A stretch of 64,000 bases of DNA from Streptosporangium sandarakinum. GTDB lineage: Bacteria > Actinomycetota > Actinomycetes > Streptosporangiales > Streptosporangiaceae. The translations under genes were made by a program, and so were the position numbers. The stretch covers positions 1,550,001 through 1,614,000 of the forward strand of contig NZ_JACCCO010000002.1 of NCBI RefSeq assembly GCF_013409935.1, in the 5' to 3' direction. Below, piece by piece: positions 1 to 8,205 of this stretch. Each line of letters opens with the position of its first letter. Positions within the stretch are counted from its first letter, which is position 1. The notes below the pieces were generated by a model that saw nothing but the letters and a program-made list of their open reading frames with translations, ran no database searches and was not told the origin of the DNA.

Positions 1-317
1 CGGTGGACATGACGTGGGACGGCCCGGTGGGCGCGGCGTGGGACGACGCGTGGGTCGACGAGGCGCGTGAGGCCGCGCGGCATCCGGCCGCCGCCCGGGT
101 GCAGCTCGTCACCTTCACCGAGGGCCTGTGCGTGCAGGCGCTGCACCGCGGGCCGTACGCCGAGGAGCCGAAGACCCTCGCCCGGATGGAGGCTCACATC
201 CGCGACGCCGGCTTCGTCCCGAACGGCCTGCACCACGAGATCTACCTGTCCGACGTGCGGGAGACCGATCCGGAGAAGATGCGGACCATCCTCCGCCAGC
301 CGGTCCGCTCCGCCTGA
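1..317 (+). CDS. GyrI-like small-molecule-binding domain protein (3' end only)
   Basis: Only the C-terminal ~104 residues lie in the window; the frame is open through the left edge, so the true start is outside. The sequence has the hallmarks of the GyrI/SbmC-like ligand-binding fold: a central strand ending in a conserved acidic/His region (H-R-G-P-Y), a 'GLHHEIYLSD' segment near residue 75 and the terminal 'MRTILRQPV' motif typical of actinobacterial GyrI-like domain proteins of about 200 residues. Such proteins bind small molecules or act as standalone cognates of BmrR/Rob effector domains; the ligand cannot be told from sequence. It converges with the FUSC gene across a strong hairpin. 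Family assignment is fairly sure, function is not. Confidence 0.75.
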   Translation, partial: VDMTWDGPVGAAWDDAWVDEAREAARHPAAARVQLVTFTEGLCVQALHRGPYAEEPKTLARMEAHIRDAGFVPNGLHHEIYLSDVRETDPEKMRTILRQPVRSA

Positions 318-347
318 CGACCGGCGTCGCGGCCGGCGACCGGTCCC

Positions 348-412
348 GGTTCTGTTCCGCGGATCTCCCCGCCCGCCGCGGCCGGCCGAGTGGAGATTCG
401 CGGAACGGAACC
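348..412. terminator. Bidirectional terminator hairpin between convergent genes
   Basis: Two 21-base arms (348-368 and 392-412) are inverted repeats of each other with two mismatches (left arm begins GGTTCTGTTCCGCGG, right arm ends CGCGGAACGGAACC), separated by a 23-base GC-rich loop. The right arm ends on the stop codon of the leftward FUSC gene and the left arm lies 30 bases after the stop of the rightward gene, so one hairpin could terminate both transcripts. No U-tract is visible, as is usual in actinomycetes. Confidence 0.7.
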
Positions 413-1617
413 TAGCGGCGCCGTCCGCCCGTGCTCTCGTCACTCGACTCGCTCAGCCCGCCGCCGCTCTCGTCACTCGGCTCATCCACCCCGCCGGCGC
501 TCCCGTCGCTCGGCTCATCCAGCCCGCCGCCGCTCTCATCACTCGGCTCGTTCAGCGGGCGCAGGGTGGCCGAGGCCTCGTCGTGGTCCATCCCGGTCGC
601 CTCCAGCAGGTCGACGGCGATGGAACGTAGCTGCGCGAGGGTGACGTTCGCCGAGAAGCCCAGGTTCGTGGGCCGCTCCCGCTCGGCGACGGCGAGCAGC
701 GCCTGCCGGGCCAGCATCGGCTCGCGCCCGGCCCCCAGTTCGAGCTGAAGCAGCAGCGCCGCCTCCGAGACCTCTCGCAACGAGTCGGCCAGCACGACCG
801 GCGGCGGGCTGGTCTCCCCCAGCGCCGCGAGCGTACGGCGGGCCAGCACGCGGGCGTTGCGCAGCGCCAGGTCCACCGGCATGGCGGCGGTCTCGTACCT
901 GGTCAGCTGGGCCCGGTGGTGCCAGCGCAGCGGCGAGATCATGATGATCTCCTTGCTGTTCTCCAGCGCCGCCTCGAACTCCTCGACCGCCTCCTGGGTC
1001 CTGCGCCCGCACTCCAGGGCCTCGGCGGCCATGTCCATGTCGTTCTTCTCGATCGCCTCCGCGGCCTGCTCCAGCACGGTGGAGAGGGCGTCGAGCACGC
1101 CGGACAGGTGCCGGCCCGCGATGGCGAGCGGGCTGGCGGGCAGCAACGCGACCGCGACGATGCCGACGATGCCGCCGGTGAGCGCGTCGGCCATCCGGTC
1201 CAGCCCGCCGACGTCCTCGCCCGGCACCAGCATGGCGACCAGCACCGCGGACGACCCGACCTGCGACACGAACAGCTCACCGCTGCTCAGGAGCCCCGCG
1301 ACGGTCATGGCCAGCGCGATCACGAGGGCCATCTGCCAGGGGCCCGAACCGATCCAGGATCCCAGCAGGTCCCCGATGCCCACGCCCAGGCTGACGCCGA
1401 CCACCAGCTCGGCCACCCTGCGCAGCCGCCGCCCGAGCCCCACGCCCACGCAGATCATCACGGAGATGGGCGCGAAGAGGGGATGGGCGTGGCCGAGCAG
1501 ATGAACGGCGACGATCCAGGCCAGCGCGGAGCCGACGGCACACTGCGCGATGGAGGGCACGATCGGGCTGAACGTGCTCAGCCGCTTCCTGACCTGATCA
1601 CCGAGCCACGTTCGCAC
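412..1617 (-). CDS. FUSC-family (aromatic acid exporter-like) membrane protein
   Basis: About 401 residues. The N-terminal half has some six hydrophobic helices in the FUSC/ArAE pattern (e.g. 'LFAPISVMICVGVGLGRRL', 'IALAMTVAGLL', 'GGIVGIVAVALLP') and the C-terminal half is a cytoplasmic helical domain. The family is linked to efflux of aromatic acids, but the substrate here is unknown. I chose GTG at 1617 because the further-upstream codons to an ATG at 1707 include AGA, ATA and AAA codons atypical of this genome; a purine-rich stretch precedes 1617. Odd feature: the last ~45 residues are a hydrophilic tail of 11-residue repeats of the type (L/V)DEPSDxSxGG, encoded by 33-bp tandem repeats, with an Arg-rich terminus. 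Confidence 0.85.
   Translation of the reverse strand: MRTWLGDQVRKRLSTFSPIVPSIAQCAVGSALAWIVAVHLLGHAHPLFAPISVMICVGVGLGRRLRRVAELVVGVSLGVGIGDLLGSWIGSGPWQMALVIALAMTVAGLLSSGELFVSQVGSSAVLVAMLVPGEDVGGLDRMADALTGGIVGIVAVALLPASPLAIAGRHLSGVLDALSTVLEQAAEAIEKNDMDMAAEALECGRRTQEAVEEFEAALENSKEIIMISPLRWHHRAQLTRYETAAMPVDLALRNARVLARRTLAALGETSPPPVVLADSLREVSEAALLLQLELGAGREPMLARQALLAVAERERPTNLGFSANVTLAQLRSIAVDLLEATGMDHDEASATLRPLNEPSDESGGGLDEPSDGSAGGVDEPSDESGGGLSESSDESTGGRRR
417..560. repeat. 33-bp in-frame tandem repeat (FUSC C-terminal tail)
   Basis: About four imperfect copies of a 33-base unit (core CTCATCCAGCCCGCCGCCG) lie inside the 3' end of the FUSC gene. The unit length is a multiple of three, so copy-number change alters the acidic/Gly tail without frameshift. 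Confidence 0.75.
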
Positions 1618-1913
1618 CCTTCCACCATGGCGGATCTTTATGACACTGGGGTCACATTTGCCCCTGGTTCTTCTGTTACGGGTGATTCGACGGGAAGCAG
1701 GCGCCATGGTTGAGAGTCACCAGGCTTGGTCATGCATGGTCGCTCTAACTGTTTCTGTTGCCGTTACCTCGGTTGCCGAGGTCCTTGATCCCCACTGGGA
1801 CAGGACACAAACGGTGGCCGGATAGCTCGCCACGGCACCGGTCACGGCGCGTCGACGATGCACCTGCGAGATCCCGCAGTGACGGCCATGCCCAGACAGG
1901 GCACACCCCGTAA

Positions 1914-2546
1914 TCACCGGTCATAGCAGCGCCGGTCCCGTGTTTTGACGAAGTCTGCACCACTCAGCGCGGTATGCCACAGGGACCGTCCCGACGGTCG
2001 CAACCGCCTTGCTCCCTGCCAGCCCGCAGTCTCGACCTTGACGCGCCCAACCCCAGCCGCCATTTCCAGCGCCGGCTCCAGGTCCGTGTCGTGGGAGGCC
2101 AGGACGACGATGTCGTATCGGCCGAACTGCGCGAGCTGGACCACCTCGAGAGCGACCATGACATCGATGCCCTTCTCCCGCGGCCTCTCAACACAGGATC
2201 GCTGCCCCCAGTCGGCCGGGTAGCGCAGCGGACGGTAGGTCACCTGGACGCGCGCGTCCCGAGTCCACTCAGCCCGATGCCGCTGGGTCACGCTGTAGAG
2301 GATGGGCTCCCGAGCGTTACTTGGAGAACCCCGGAAGACATGGACCTCAGCCAGGGTCACAAGCTTCGGCGCAGGAAGGGTCTGAAGCTCGGCGCGTACC
2401 TCCAGGACTCGCTCGGCGAAGGCGAGGGGATCCACGAGAGTGTCTTTGACGTGTGTCCCATAGGGGGCGAACAGGCCGTTGGCCGTGAGGTGGATGTTCT
2501 GGTAGTCGATCACCATGCATGCCGAGAGGGGGGTTCCGCTCGCCAT
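1914..2546 (-). CDS. NYN-domain (PIN-like) RNase family protein
   Basis: About 210 residues. The N-terminus 'ACMVIDYQNIHLT' carries the first NYN acidic residue followed by N, and the central 'EKGIDVMVALEVVQLAQFG' and 'DIVVLASHDTDLEPALE' segments carry the other conserved aspartates of the NYN/LabA/VapC-type metal-dependent nuclease fold. Members cleave RNA or are regulators of silencing and stress; the substrate is not predictable. ATG 2546 is preferred over GTG 2558 because GAGG sits 6 bases before it. It lies downstream of the HNH gene on the same strand (about 290 bases apart) in a patch with weaker GC3 bias than the flanks. No antitoxin-like partner is adjacent, so a toxin role is only a guess. 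Confidence 0.8.
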   Translation of the reverse strand: MASGTPLSACMVIDYQNIHLTANGLFAPYGTHVKDTLVDPLAFAERVLEVRAELQTLPAPKLVTLAEVHVFRGSPSNAREPILYSVTQRHRAEWTRDARVQVTYRPLRYPADWGQRSCVERPREKGIDVMVALEVVQLAQFGRYDIVVLASHDTDLEPALEMAAGVGRVKVETAGWQGARRLRPSGRSLWHTALSGADFVKTRDRRCYDR

Positions 2547-2834
2547 CGAGCACCTCACATGAAAAGGCCCGCCAGTTCCGGGGAACGGCGGGCAGCAATG
2601 GACTCAGGATAGGCTGCTTTGGCGCGTACTCGCAACACGTCTCCGCCAAGAGTAGGTCAAGCGACCTGAACGCACAGCGTTAATCAGCGGCAATCTCCAC
2701 GTCGTAACCTGGGTCTTTCCGTTATTTTCCAGTCGATGTTCGACAGATTCGTATCGCCTCGAACAGCGACCTGAACTTAGTGATCCCGGCAAATCAGAAC
2801 GAACTCGCTCTTGGCTTGGAGGCGCGGCAAGGCT

Positions 2835-3902
2835 TCATGCCATGTGAGTGCCCATGGACGGTGTCCAGACGACCGGCAGCAGTTCCGTCGCTCTTCGGTA
2901 GGCATCCTTGAGAGCGGCACGCCGGAGGGCCGCAGTCGCGCCGGTCTGGGCCATGAGGACGTCACGCAGCGGATGACGCGATTCGATGAGGTCGTTGTTG
3001 CGCTGTTCCAGCCACGGCATCCAGGACTCGTGTGGTGCTCGATCCCGCTTCGCGACGTTGCAGGGCTCGCAGGACAGCACCAGGTTCCAGACGGCGTCGA
3101 CGTCGGGGCCGTTCCAGTCGCGGGTGAGCAGCTTCCAAGGTAGAACGTGCTCGACGATGGGTCCGCTTCGCTCCTGGGCCATGAGCTGGTTGCAGTAGGC
3201 ACAGCGGCCATCCTGATATCCGCTGAGGGCCGCGACGACTCCGGCGACGCTCTTACGGCGCTGCCCGGTCTGCAGGACCAGGTGCTGGGTGCCGGAGTCG
3301 TAGACCAGCGAGGGCGTCGAGGACGGTGAGGAAGCGAGGAGGGCGCCGGACACGCCGGTCGCCCACGCCGTCTCCACCAGCCGCCACCGGGCTGCGGTCT
3401 CGGCGTCGAGGTCGGGGGCGTGCACCGATCGGGCGAGTTCGAGAAGCTCGTCGCGCAGCACCAGGCCCGGGGCGAGGCTCTTACGCCGGTCCTCGTAGTA
3501 GCGCACCGGTGCCTGTTCACCGCCGAGCTTGGGAAAGGCGTCGATGACATTGACGAAGCCGAGCTGGACGGTTCGCCGGTGCAGTGTGTCGAGGTCGAGG
3601 TCACCGGCATTGAACGCGCGGCAGGCATCCAGGAACTTACTGCGGCCGGAGGTGCCTTGCCGGGGCTGGCGCTGGAGGGCCTGACAGAGCAGTTCCGCGT
3701 ACCGCGGCGCCAACTCGTCCAGCGTGACGTGGTCACGACCGGTGGCGGCGATCTCCAGCAAAGTCGCACCGAAGGCGAACTTGTAGGTGGCCGAATTGGC
3801 ACCGTACAAGACGATGGCACGCCATACGCTCTCACCGGTGATCACGCCACGCTGGTAATCCACATGCGGAGTATCCGCCAGGAGGATGACATTTTCATGC
3901 AA
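2835..3902 (-). CDS. HNH endonuclease
   Basis: About 355 residues. The C-terminal third holds a zinc-bound HNH nuclease: 'CAYC' near residue 231, 'VEHVLPW' (catalytic His) and 'NLVLSCEPCNVAK', giving two CxxC pairs around the His and Asn. The N-terminal ~220 residues ('GESVWRAIVLYGANSATYKFA' onward) are helical and shared with a family of HNH proteins that often sit in defence or mobile regions. The start is uncertain: TTG 3902 keeps a protein-like N-terminus ('VILLADTPHVDYQRG') but would overlap the divergent gene; GTG 3863 has a weak GGCGGA upstream. Its direct divergence from the pyrophosphohydrolase suggests a shared control region and joint function, possibly against phage or plasmid DNA (inference). 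Confidence 0.85.
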   Translation of the reverse strand: MHENVILLADTPHVDYQRGVITGESVWRAIVLYGANSATYKFAFGATLLEIAATGRDHVTLDELAPRYAELLCQALQRQPRQGTSGRSKFLDACRAFNAGDLDLDTLHRRTVQLGFVNVIDAFPKLGGEQAPVRYYEDRRKSLAPGLVLRDELLELARSVHAPDLDAETAARWRLVETAWATGVSGALLASSPSSTPSLVYDSGTQHLVLQTGQRRKSVAGVVAALSGYQDGRCAYCNQLMAQERSGPIVEHVLPWKLLTRDWNGPDVDAVWNLVLSCEPCNVAKRDRAPHESWMPWLEQRNNDLIESRHPLRDVLMAQTGATAALRRAALKDAYRRATELLPVVWTPSMGTHMA

Positions 3903-4235
3903 AAACGGACAATCAAGTACGGCAAGCTGGTCCGCGATCGGATCCCGGAGATCATCGAGGCCAGCGGCGAGACGGCCAGGGTGCGTGTCCTTGACGAGTG
4001 GGAAGTGATCCCCGCGCTGACAGCCAAGCTCGCCGAAGAGGCCGAGGAGCTGCGACAGGCCGGACCCGATGATCTACTGGGGGAACTGGCCGACATCCAC
4101 GAGGTGCTGGCGGCCCTCACCGAAACGCTCGGATTCTCCGAGGAGGAGGTCCAAGAGGCGGCACATCACAAGCGGGCCGAGCGGGGCGGCTTCAGCCGCC
4201 GGTTGTGGCTTGACGAGGTGACGTCGAATGAGTGA
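3897..4235 (+). CDS. MazG/phosphoribosyl-ATP pyrophosphohydrolase-like protein
   Basis: 112 residues. 'YGKLVRDRIPEIIEASG' is the signature opening of the PRA-PH-like all-alpha NTP pyrophosphohydrolases, followed by 'KLAEEAEEL' and 'LLGELADIHEVLAAL', the ExxE...ExxD metal-binding pattern that hydrolyses nucleoside triphosphates to monophosphate and pyrophosphate. Single-domain size is normal for this subgroup. ATG 3897 follows AGGAGG at 3880-3885 (11-base spacing); an in-frame ATG at 3864 is the alternative. It diverges from the HNH gene with essentially no intergenic DNA. Not histidine biosynthesis (no his genes); such stand-alone copies near nucleases are often house-cleaning or defence associated. 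Codon third positions are less GC-biased than in neighbours. Confidence 0.85.
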   Translation: MQKRTIKYGKLVRDRIPEIIEASGETARVRVLDEWEVIPALTAKLAEEAEELRQAGPDDLLGELADIHEVLAALTETLGFSEEEVQEAAHHKRAERGGFSRRLWLDEVTSNE

Positions 4236-4616
4236 ATCGCACCGGTCTTCGGCAGCGATGCGCTTCCACGCGCAACGAGGAGATCTCTCCTCCCCCATCC
4301 CTGCCGAACCACCGGAAGGCCGGCGTTTTCGCTCCGAAAGCCAGCCCTGTCCATGGGGATGTATTGAGCGGTGACCGCCGAGGGCTGCGGTAACCGCTCC
4401 TGAAGCCGGCTCTGGGGCGGAGCCGCCAGTAGGGGCGGTCACCGGGGGATGGGGGAAGCACGACGTCGGAAGCCATGTGGGATCGCCTGCCGGCAGGCAG
4501 GGTGGTGAAAAGCGCCGGGGCCGCGGAGGGACCGACCGATTCCAGGGCAACGAGGTAGGCAGCGGACTCCTCGGTGTGACGAGTCGTCCCCTTGGCCGAA
4601 CCACGGTGAGACTCAC
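4236..4616. other. 381-bp convergent intergenic region, no gene seen
   Basis: Lies between two convergent stops. It contains a 16-base palindrome (GAGGAGA-TC-TCTCCTC, 4277-4292) and a stretch near 4420-4445 (GGCGGAGCCGCCAGTA) that recurs in similar form at about 5607-5632, on the other side of the GreA-like gene. No frame has convincing codon bias or a ribosome binding site. Confidence 0.4.
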
Positions 4617-5270
4617 TTAATCCATGATCGCGAGAATCCTTACCGTGCCGCGGCCGTTCTCCAGCTGCCACCCTTGGCCGACGCGGGAAACCGCTGCCGC
4701 CCTCCCCGCCGATTTGAAGGGAGAAAAGCGGTCGTAGTCCGGGAGATCCACGGCGGAAATGATTACGGTCTGTTCCTCGCCGTCAGCGAAGCCCACTCGG
4801 ATGAGACACCCGGGCGAGACGAGGTCACACTCGGCGGGGCGAACCCCAAAAGCCGGCCAGGAGAGCATGGCACGCAGCTGACCAGCGCGCTGAGCGAGTC
4901 TCCCTGCCATATCCGTACCGCCGTCAGCGTGGAAGTTCGGCAGCGATATGCCGCCTCGGAGCTTTTCTTCGATGGCGGACAGCTCAGCACGAAGGCGTGA
5001 CAGGGAGTTACGCGTGACGAAGGCGCCAAGGCGCCGTGCCGCAGCTCTTCCGAACCCCAGGTTGTGGCGGATGGCGAACTCGCGGAGATTGTGGCACACC
5101 TCGGGGGACCGCGCCGCCGCGGCACTGAGCCGGTAGGCTCTGGCATCCCAGTCGAACCTGATGTCCGTTGCCTGGGTCAGCCTGCGCAGCTCGCGATTGA
5201 ACTCGTTGTTCTTCTCGAAGAAGACCAGCAGGTCGTCATGGTTCAACTCGATCGACTTTCGGGGAGGCAT
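4617..5270 (-). CDS. Protein with GreA/GreB-like C-terminal domain
   Basis: 217 residues from ATG 5270, which has GGAAGGA 6 bases upstream (ATG 5276 is too close to it). The N-terminal half is helical; residues ~105-150 contain a short coiled-coil-like stretch ('RLRAELSAIEEKLR'). The last ~70 residues ('SPGCLIRVGFADGEEQTVII', then 'SPFKSAGRAA' and 'GTVRILAI') follow the layout of the GreA/GreB C-terminal FKBP-like domain (PGS-x-V, a tyrosine/threonine strand, SPLGRALLG, terminal I-x-x-I). Gre factors bind the RNA polymerase secondary channel. The match is remote and made by eye, so this could be an unrelated beta domain. Context: next to NYN, HNH and pyrophosphohydrolase genes. Confidence 0.55.
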   Translation of the reverse strand: MPPRKSIELNHDDLLVFFEKNNEFNRELRRLTQATDIRFDWDARAYRLSAAAARSPEVCHNLREFAIRHNLGFGRAAARRLGAFVTRNSLSRLRAELSAIEEKLRGGISLPNFHADGGTDMAGRLAQRAGQLRAMLSWPAFGVRPAECDLVSPGCLIRVGFADGEEQTVIISAVDLPDYDRFSPFKSAGRAAAVSRVGQGWQLENGRGTVRILAIMD

Positions 5271-5626
5271 GACCATTCCTTCCCTGAAGGGGGATCGACA
5301 ACGCCACCGGTATGTACCGCGTCGCCGACAAGACCGGAAACCTAAACCATGCGGGTCGAAACCGCCAGCGATTTCCAAAGGCTCGGATTACATGCTCTGA
5401 CTTCGCCTGGAGGCGATCAGGCGAAGCACTCTCCGTCGTTGCCGGACCCCGGCTCGGGGCCTGGGTAATGGATCACCCGTTTGCCCGCGTCGGGAATTGT
5501 CAGGGCTCAGTCGTAGGACAATGATTCCAAGACACGTGGCGAACGCCCCAAATGCGCTGATTCGACCTCAATGGAATCGGTGTTCCACAGGTACCGCCGG
5601 TCCGCGCGGAGCCGCCACTGCGGCGG
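5271..5626. other. Intergenic region with a 9-bp-stem hairpin
   Basis: 356 bases without a credible gene, upstream of the GreA-like gene and downstream of the next leftward gene. A perfect inverted repeat CTTCGCCTG / CAGGCGAAG (5401-5409 and 5418-5426, loop GAGGCGAT) could be a terminator for the gene ending at 5627 or an operator. The rest is moderately AT-richer than flanking genes. Confidence 0.5.
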
Positions 5627-6190
5627 TCACGGCCGGGCGGCGAGCAGGCGGGCGGCTCGTTTCTCCGGGGATGGCTGCAGCTTCAGTGCGAGCCGGTACA
5701 GGCCCCGCGTCCGGGGCGGGTGCTCCTGCACGTACCGTAGGGCGCGGTGGATCGGCTCCTCCCCGCAGACCTCGGCCACCCGGCGGTCCATCGCGTATAT
5801 CTGCCGCCGCATCATGACCGGCAGCACGACGAGGACGAGAAGCGCCAGGGCCGTCACCGCGACCGGGACGAGCGAGTCGAACAGGAAGACCAGCGGAGCG
5901 CACACGAGGCCGACCAGGGTGCCGAGGCCGACCGAGACGCGGGTCGGCACGCCTTCCTTCCGGAGGTACGCGCGGTCGGACGCCGTGATGGCCCATGCCA
6001 GGTCGGTGTCCCGGGCGTACTCCGGCAGGGCGTCGAAGGTGGGACCGACGACGATCACCTGGTTCCTCCCCTGCCTGCGCAGTATGCAGTCCACGCCCTG
6101 GGGCGGCTCGCCGCAGACCACGTCCGGCGCGTGGACCCCGAACCCCCGGGACAGTTCCTCGACGCGGAGACGGATCTCGTCGATGTTCAC
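5627..6190 (-). CDS. Membrane protein, possible degenerate M48-like domain
   Basis: About 187 residues from GTG 6190 (an earlier GTG at 6217 is possible; neither has a strong SD). N-terminal ~75 residues are soluble ('CILRRQGRNQVIVVGPTF', 'YARDTDLAWAITASD'), then two adjacent hydrophobic helices (about 100-140, 'VSVGLGTLVGLVCAPLVF' and 'VAVTALALLVLVVLPV') and a basic cytoplasmic tail. The soluble part loosely resembles the strand-helix around the HExxH of M48 membrane peptidases, but no HExxH is present, so if related it is catalytically dead; this is speculative. It diverges from the AAA ATPase gene with a ~60-bp shared promoter region. Confidence 0.6.
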   Translation of the reverse strand: MNIDEIRLRVEELSRGFGVHAPDVVCGEPPQGVDCILRRQGRNQVIVVGPTFDALPEYARDTDLAWAITASDRAYLRKEGVPTRVSVGLGTLVGLVCAPLVFLFDSLVPVAVTALALLVLVVLPVMMRRQIYAMDRRVAEVCGEEPIHRALRYVQEHPPRTRGLYRLALKLQPSPEKRAARLLAARP

Positions 6191-6251
6191 CGGATCATCT
6201 TCGGGGACGAAGATCACACAGTGATCGCGACGGACGACGGAAGGAGTGCAC

Positions 6252-6884
6252 ATGGACGGGGACCGATCCGAGGTCCAGCCGTACGTCGTGGTGACCGGGG
6301 GTCCCGGGGCCGGGAAGAGCACCCTGATCGACCGGTTGCAGGAGGCCGGGTTCGCGCGGTCGTACGAGGCGGGGCGCGGCGTCATCCAGGACCAGGTGGC
6401 GATCGGCGGGCGCGCGCTGCCCTGGGCCGACCGGGAGCTGTTCGCCGAGCTGATGCTCGGCTGGGAGCTGCGCTCCTACCGGATGGCCTCGGCGGCGGCG
6501 CCGGACACGGTGAGTGCGGAGAAGGCGACGGACGCGGTGAATGCGGAGGAGATGACGCGTACGGCGGAGGCGGCGCCGGTCTTCTTCGATCGCGGGATCC
6601 CCGACATCGTGGGCTACCTGCGCCTGGAGGGGCTTCCCGTCCCGGAGCACGTCCACGCGGCAGCGCTCGGGTTCCGTTACCACCGGAGTGTGTTCGTCGC
6701 GCCTCCCTGGCCGGAGATCTACCGGCGGGACGCCGAGCGCAGGCAGTCCTACGAGGAGGCCGAGCGGACCTACGAGTCCATGGTCGCGACCTACACCGAG
6801 TACGGCTACGAGCCGGTGCCGCTCCCCCGCGCGCCGGTCGAGGAGCGCGTCCGGTTCGTCATCGAGCGGCTGCGGCGGGCCTGA
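6252..6884 (+). CDS. AAA-family P-loop ATPase / kinase-like protein (AAA_28 type)
   Basis: 210 residues. 'VVVTGGPGAGKST' near residue 15 is a canonical Walker A; 'PVFFDRGIPDIVGYL' near residue 115 provides the Walker B-like acidic Asp and a DRG lid motif, as in the AAA_28/NadR-kinase-like group of small P-loop proteins. C-terminal 'ETYESMVATYTEYGYEPVPLP'-like region matches this group (here 'RTYESMVATYTEYGYE'). The substrate is unknown; the group includes nucleotide and nicotinamide-riboside kinases. A short Ala/Glu/Thr insertion (residues ~80-105) sits between the motifs. ATG 6252 is chosen: AGGAG lies 5 bases upstream. Confidence 0.8.
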   Translation: MDGDRSEVQPYVVVTGGPGAGKSTLIDRLQEAGFARSYEAGRGVIQDQVAIGGRALPWADRELFAELMLGWELRSYRMASAAAPDTVSAEKATDAVNAEEMTRTAEAAPVFFDRGIPDIVGYLRLEGLPVPEHVHAAALGFRYHRSVFVAPPWPEIYRRDAERRQSYEEAERTYESMVATYTEYGYEPVPLPRAPVEERVRFVIERLRRA

Positions 6885-7116
6885 GGCCACGTCAGGTGTC
6901 ATGGCGATCCGGCGGGCCGGCGGTCTCGGCCCTACGGTCCGGCGGTTCGCCGAGCCGTCGCCCGGCCGGCCGGCCCTGAAAGTGGTCTGTGAGACGGCCC
7001 GCGAGGCGGTCCGTGCGCGCCGGTGCACGCCGGTGTGCGCCGATGTGTTCCAGTGGGCGCCGGGACGCGTGCGGGCCGCCTCGCCGGAGGACTCCGGGAA
7101 CCGGGGCGGTGCCTCC

Positions 7117-7995
7117 CTACCGCGAGACGACCTGTCGCATCGCGTCCGGCCGGTTGGTGATGATGCCGTCCACGCCGTAGGAGACGAGGCGGCGCGCGAC
7201 CGCGGTGTCGTTCACCGTCCAGGTGAGGACGCCCATGCCGTGGGAGTGGACGCGGCGGACGTAGTCGCGGGTGAGCCCGCCGTACGGCGGGTTGATCAGG
7301 TCGGCGTACTCCGCCAGCTTCGGAAGGTCCGCGATCGGCGGGGTGCCGAGCAGGCCGATCGGGACCTCCGGCATGAGACGGTGGAACGTCCGCATCGAGT
7401 TCCAGTCGAATGACTGCACCACGAGGCGACCGGGGCTCAGCCACGACGGGTGGTCGCGCAGCTCGTCGGCGACGCGGGCCTCGACGCCCGGGTAGAGCCG
7501 GGGTTCCTTGACCTCCAGGAGCAGACCGGGGGCCTTGTCCGCCATCGCGTCCAGCACCTCGCCGAGGGTGGGCACCGGCTCGTCCCGGTAGTCGACGGAG
7601 AACCACGAGCCCGCGTCCAGTCTGCGGATCTCGGCGAGGGTGAAGTCACCGACCCTCCAGGGCGTCCGGTCCGGGAAGACCTTCTCGACGTCGGTGGTGC
7701 GGGCCAGCGTGGTGTCGTGCATCAGGACGAGCTTGTGGTCGGCGGTCTCCTGGACGTCGAGCTCGAACATGTCGGCGCGCTGCCTGGCGGCCAGTTCGAA
7801 GGCCGCGACGGTGTTCTCGGGCGCGTAGGCGGACGCCCCGCGGTGGGCGACGTCGGCGACCGCCGGAGCCGCCGAGGCCGTCAGGGCCGCCGAGATCGTC
7901 GGCGCTGCCGGGGACGGTACGGCGGCCGCCACCGCGGCGGTCACCGTCAAGGCGGCCAGCGCGATCCTGGTCACAAGGCCGGGTCGTCGGAACAT
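7117..7995 (-). CDS. Secreted glycerophosphodiester phosphodiesterase
   Basis: 292 residues. A Sec-type signal peptide covers roughly residues 1-45 (basic start, hydrophobic 'IALAALTVTAAVAAAV', Ala-rich region). Then the GDPD TIM-barrel motifs: 'VAHRGASAYAPENTVAAF' (catalytic His/Arg), 'FELDVQETADHKLVLMHD' (metal-binding Glu/Asp and second His), 'LLLEVKE' and the C-terminal 'LTWTVND ... GVDGIITNRPD'. It hydrolyses glycerophosphodiesters to glycerol-3-phosphate and an alcohol outside the cell. All key residues are seen and length is normal. A GGAG-like site precedes ATG 7995. It is monocistronic, convergent with the AAA gene. Confidence 0.93.
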   Translation of the reverse strand: MFRRPGLVTRIALAALTVTAAVAAAVPSPAAPTISAALTASAAPAVADVAHRGASAYAPENTVAAFELAARQRADMFELDVQETADHKLVLMHDTTLARTTDVEKVFPDRTPWRVGDFTLAEIRRLDAGSWFSVDYRDEPVPTLGEVLDAMADKAPGLLLEVKEPRLYPGVEARVADELRDHPSWLSPGRLVVQSFDWNSMRTFHRLMPEVPIGLLGTPPIADLPKLAEYADLINPPYGGLTRDYVRRVHSHGMGVLTWTVNDTAVARRLVSYGVDGIITNRPDAMRQVVSR

Positions 7996-8205
7996 GGGTC
8001 TCCTCGGGGTGGTGAGGTGGCCTGGGAACCGACCTTCACAAGATCAGATGACGGGGAGTTGAGGACCGTACGGCACGCGGATGCAGGGGAGATGAGCATC
8101 GGGGAGGAGGGCGGGTGCGGTGGCCGGCGCCGTGCGGGCCGTACCGCCGGGAGCCGCAGACCGTACGGCTCGGGTTCGCGAGTCGTACGAACGGGGAGCC
8201 GCGGA

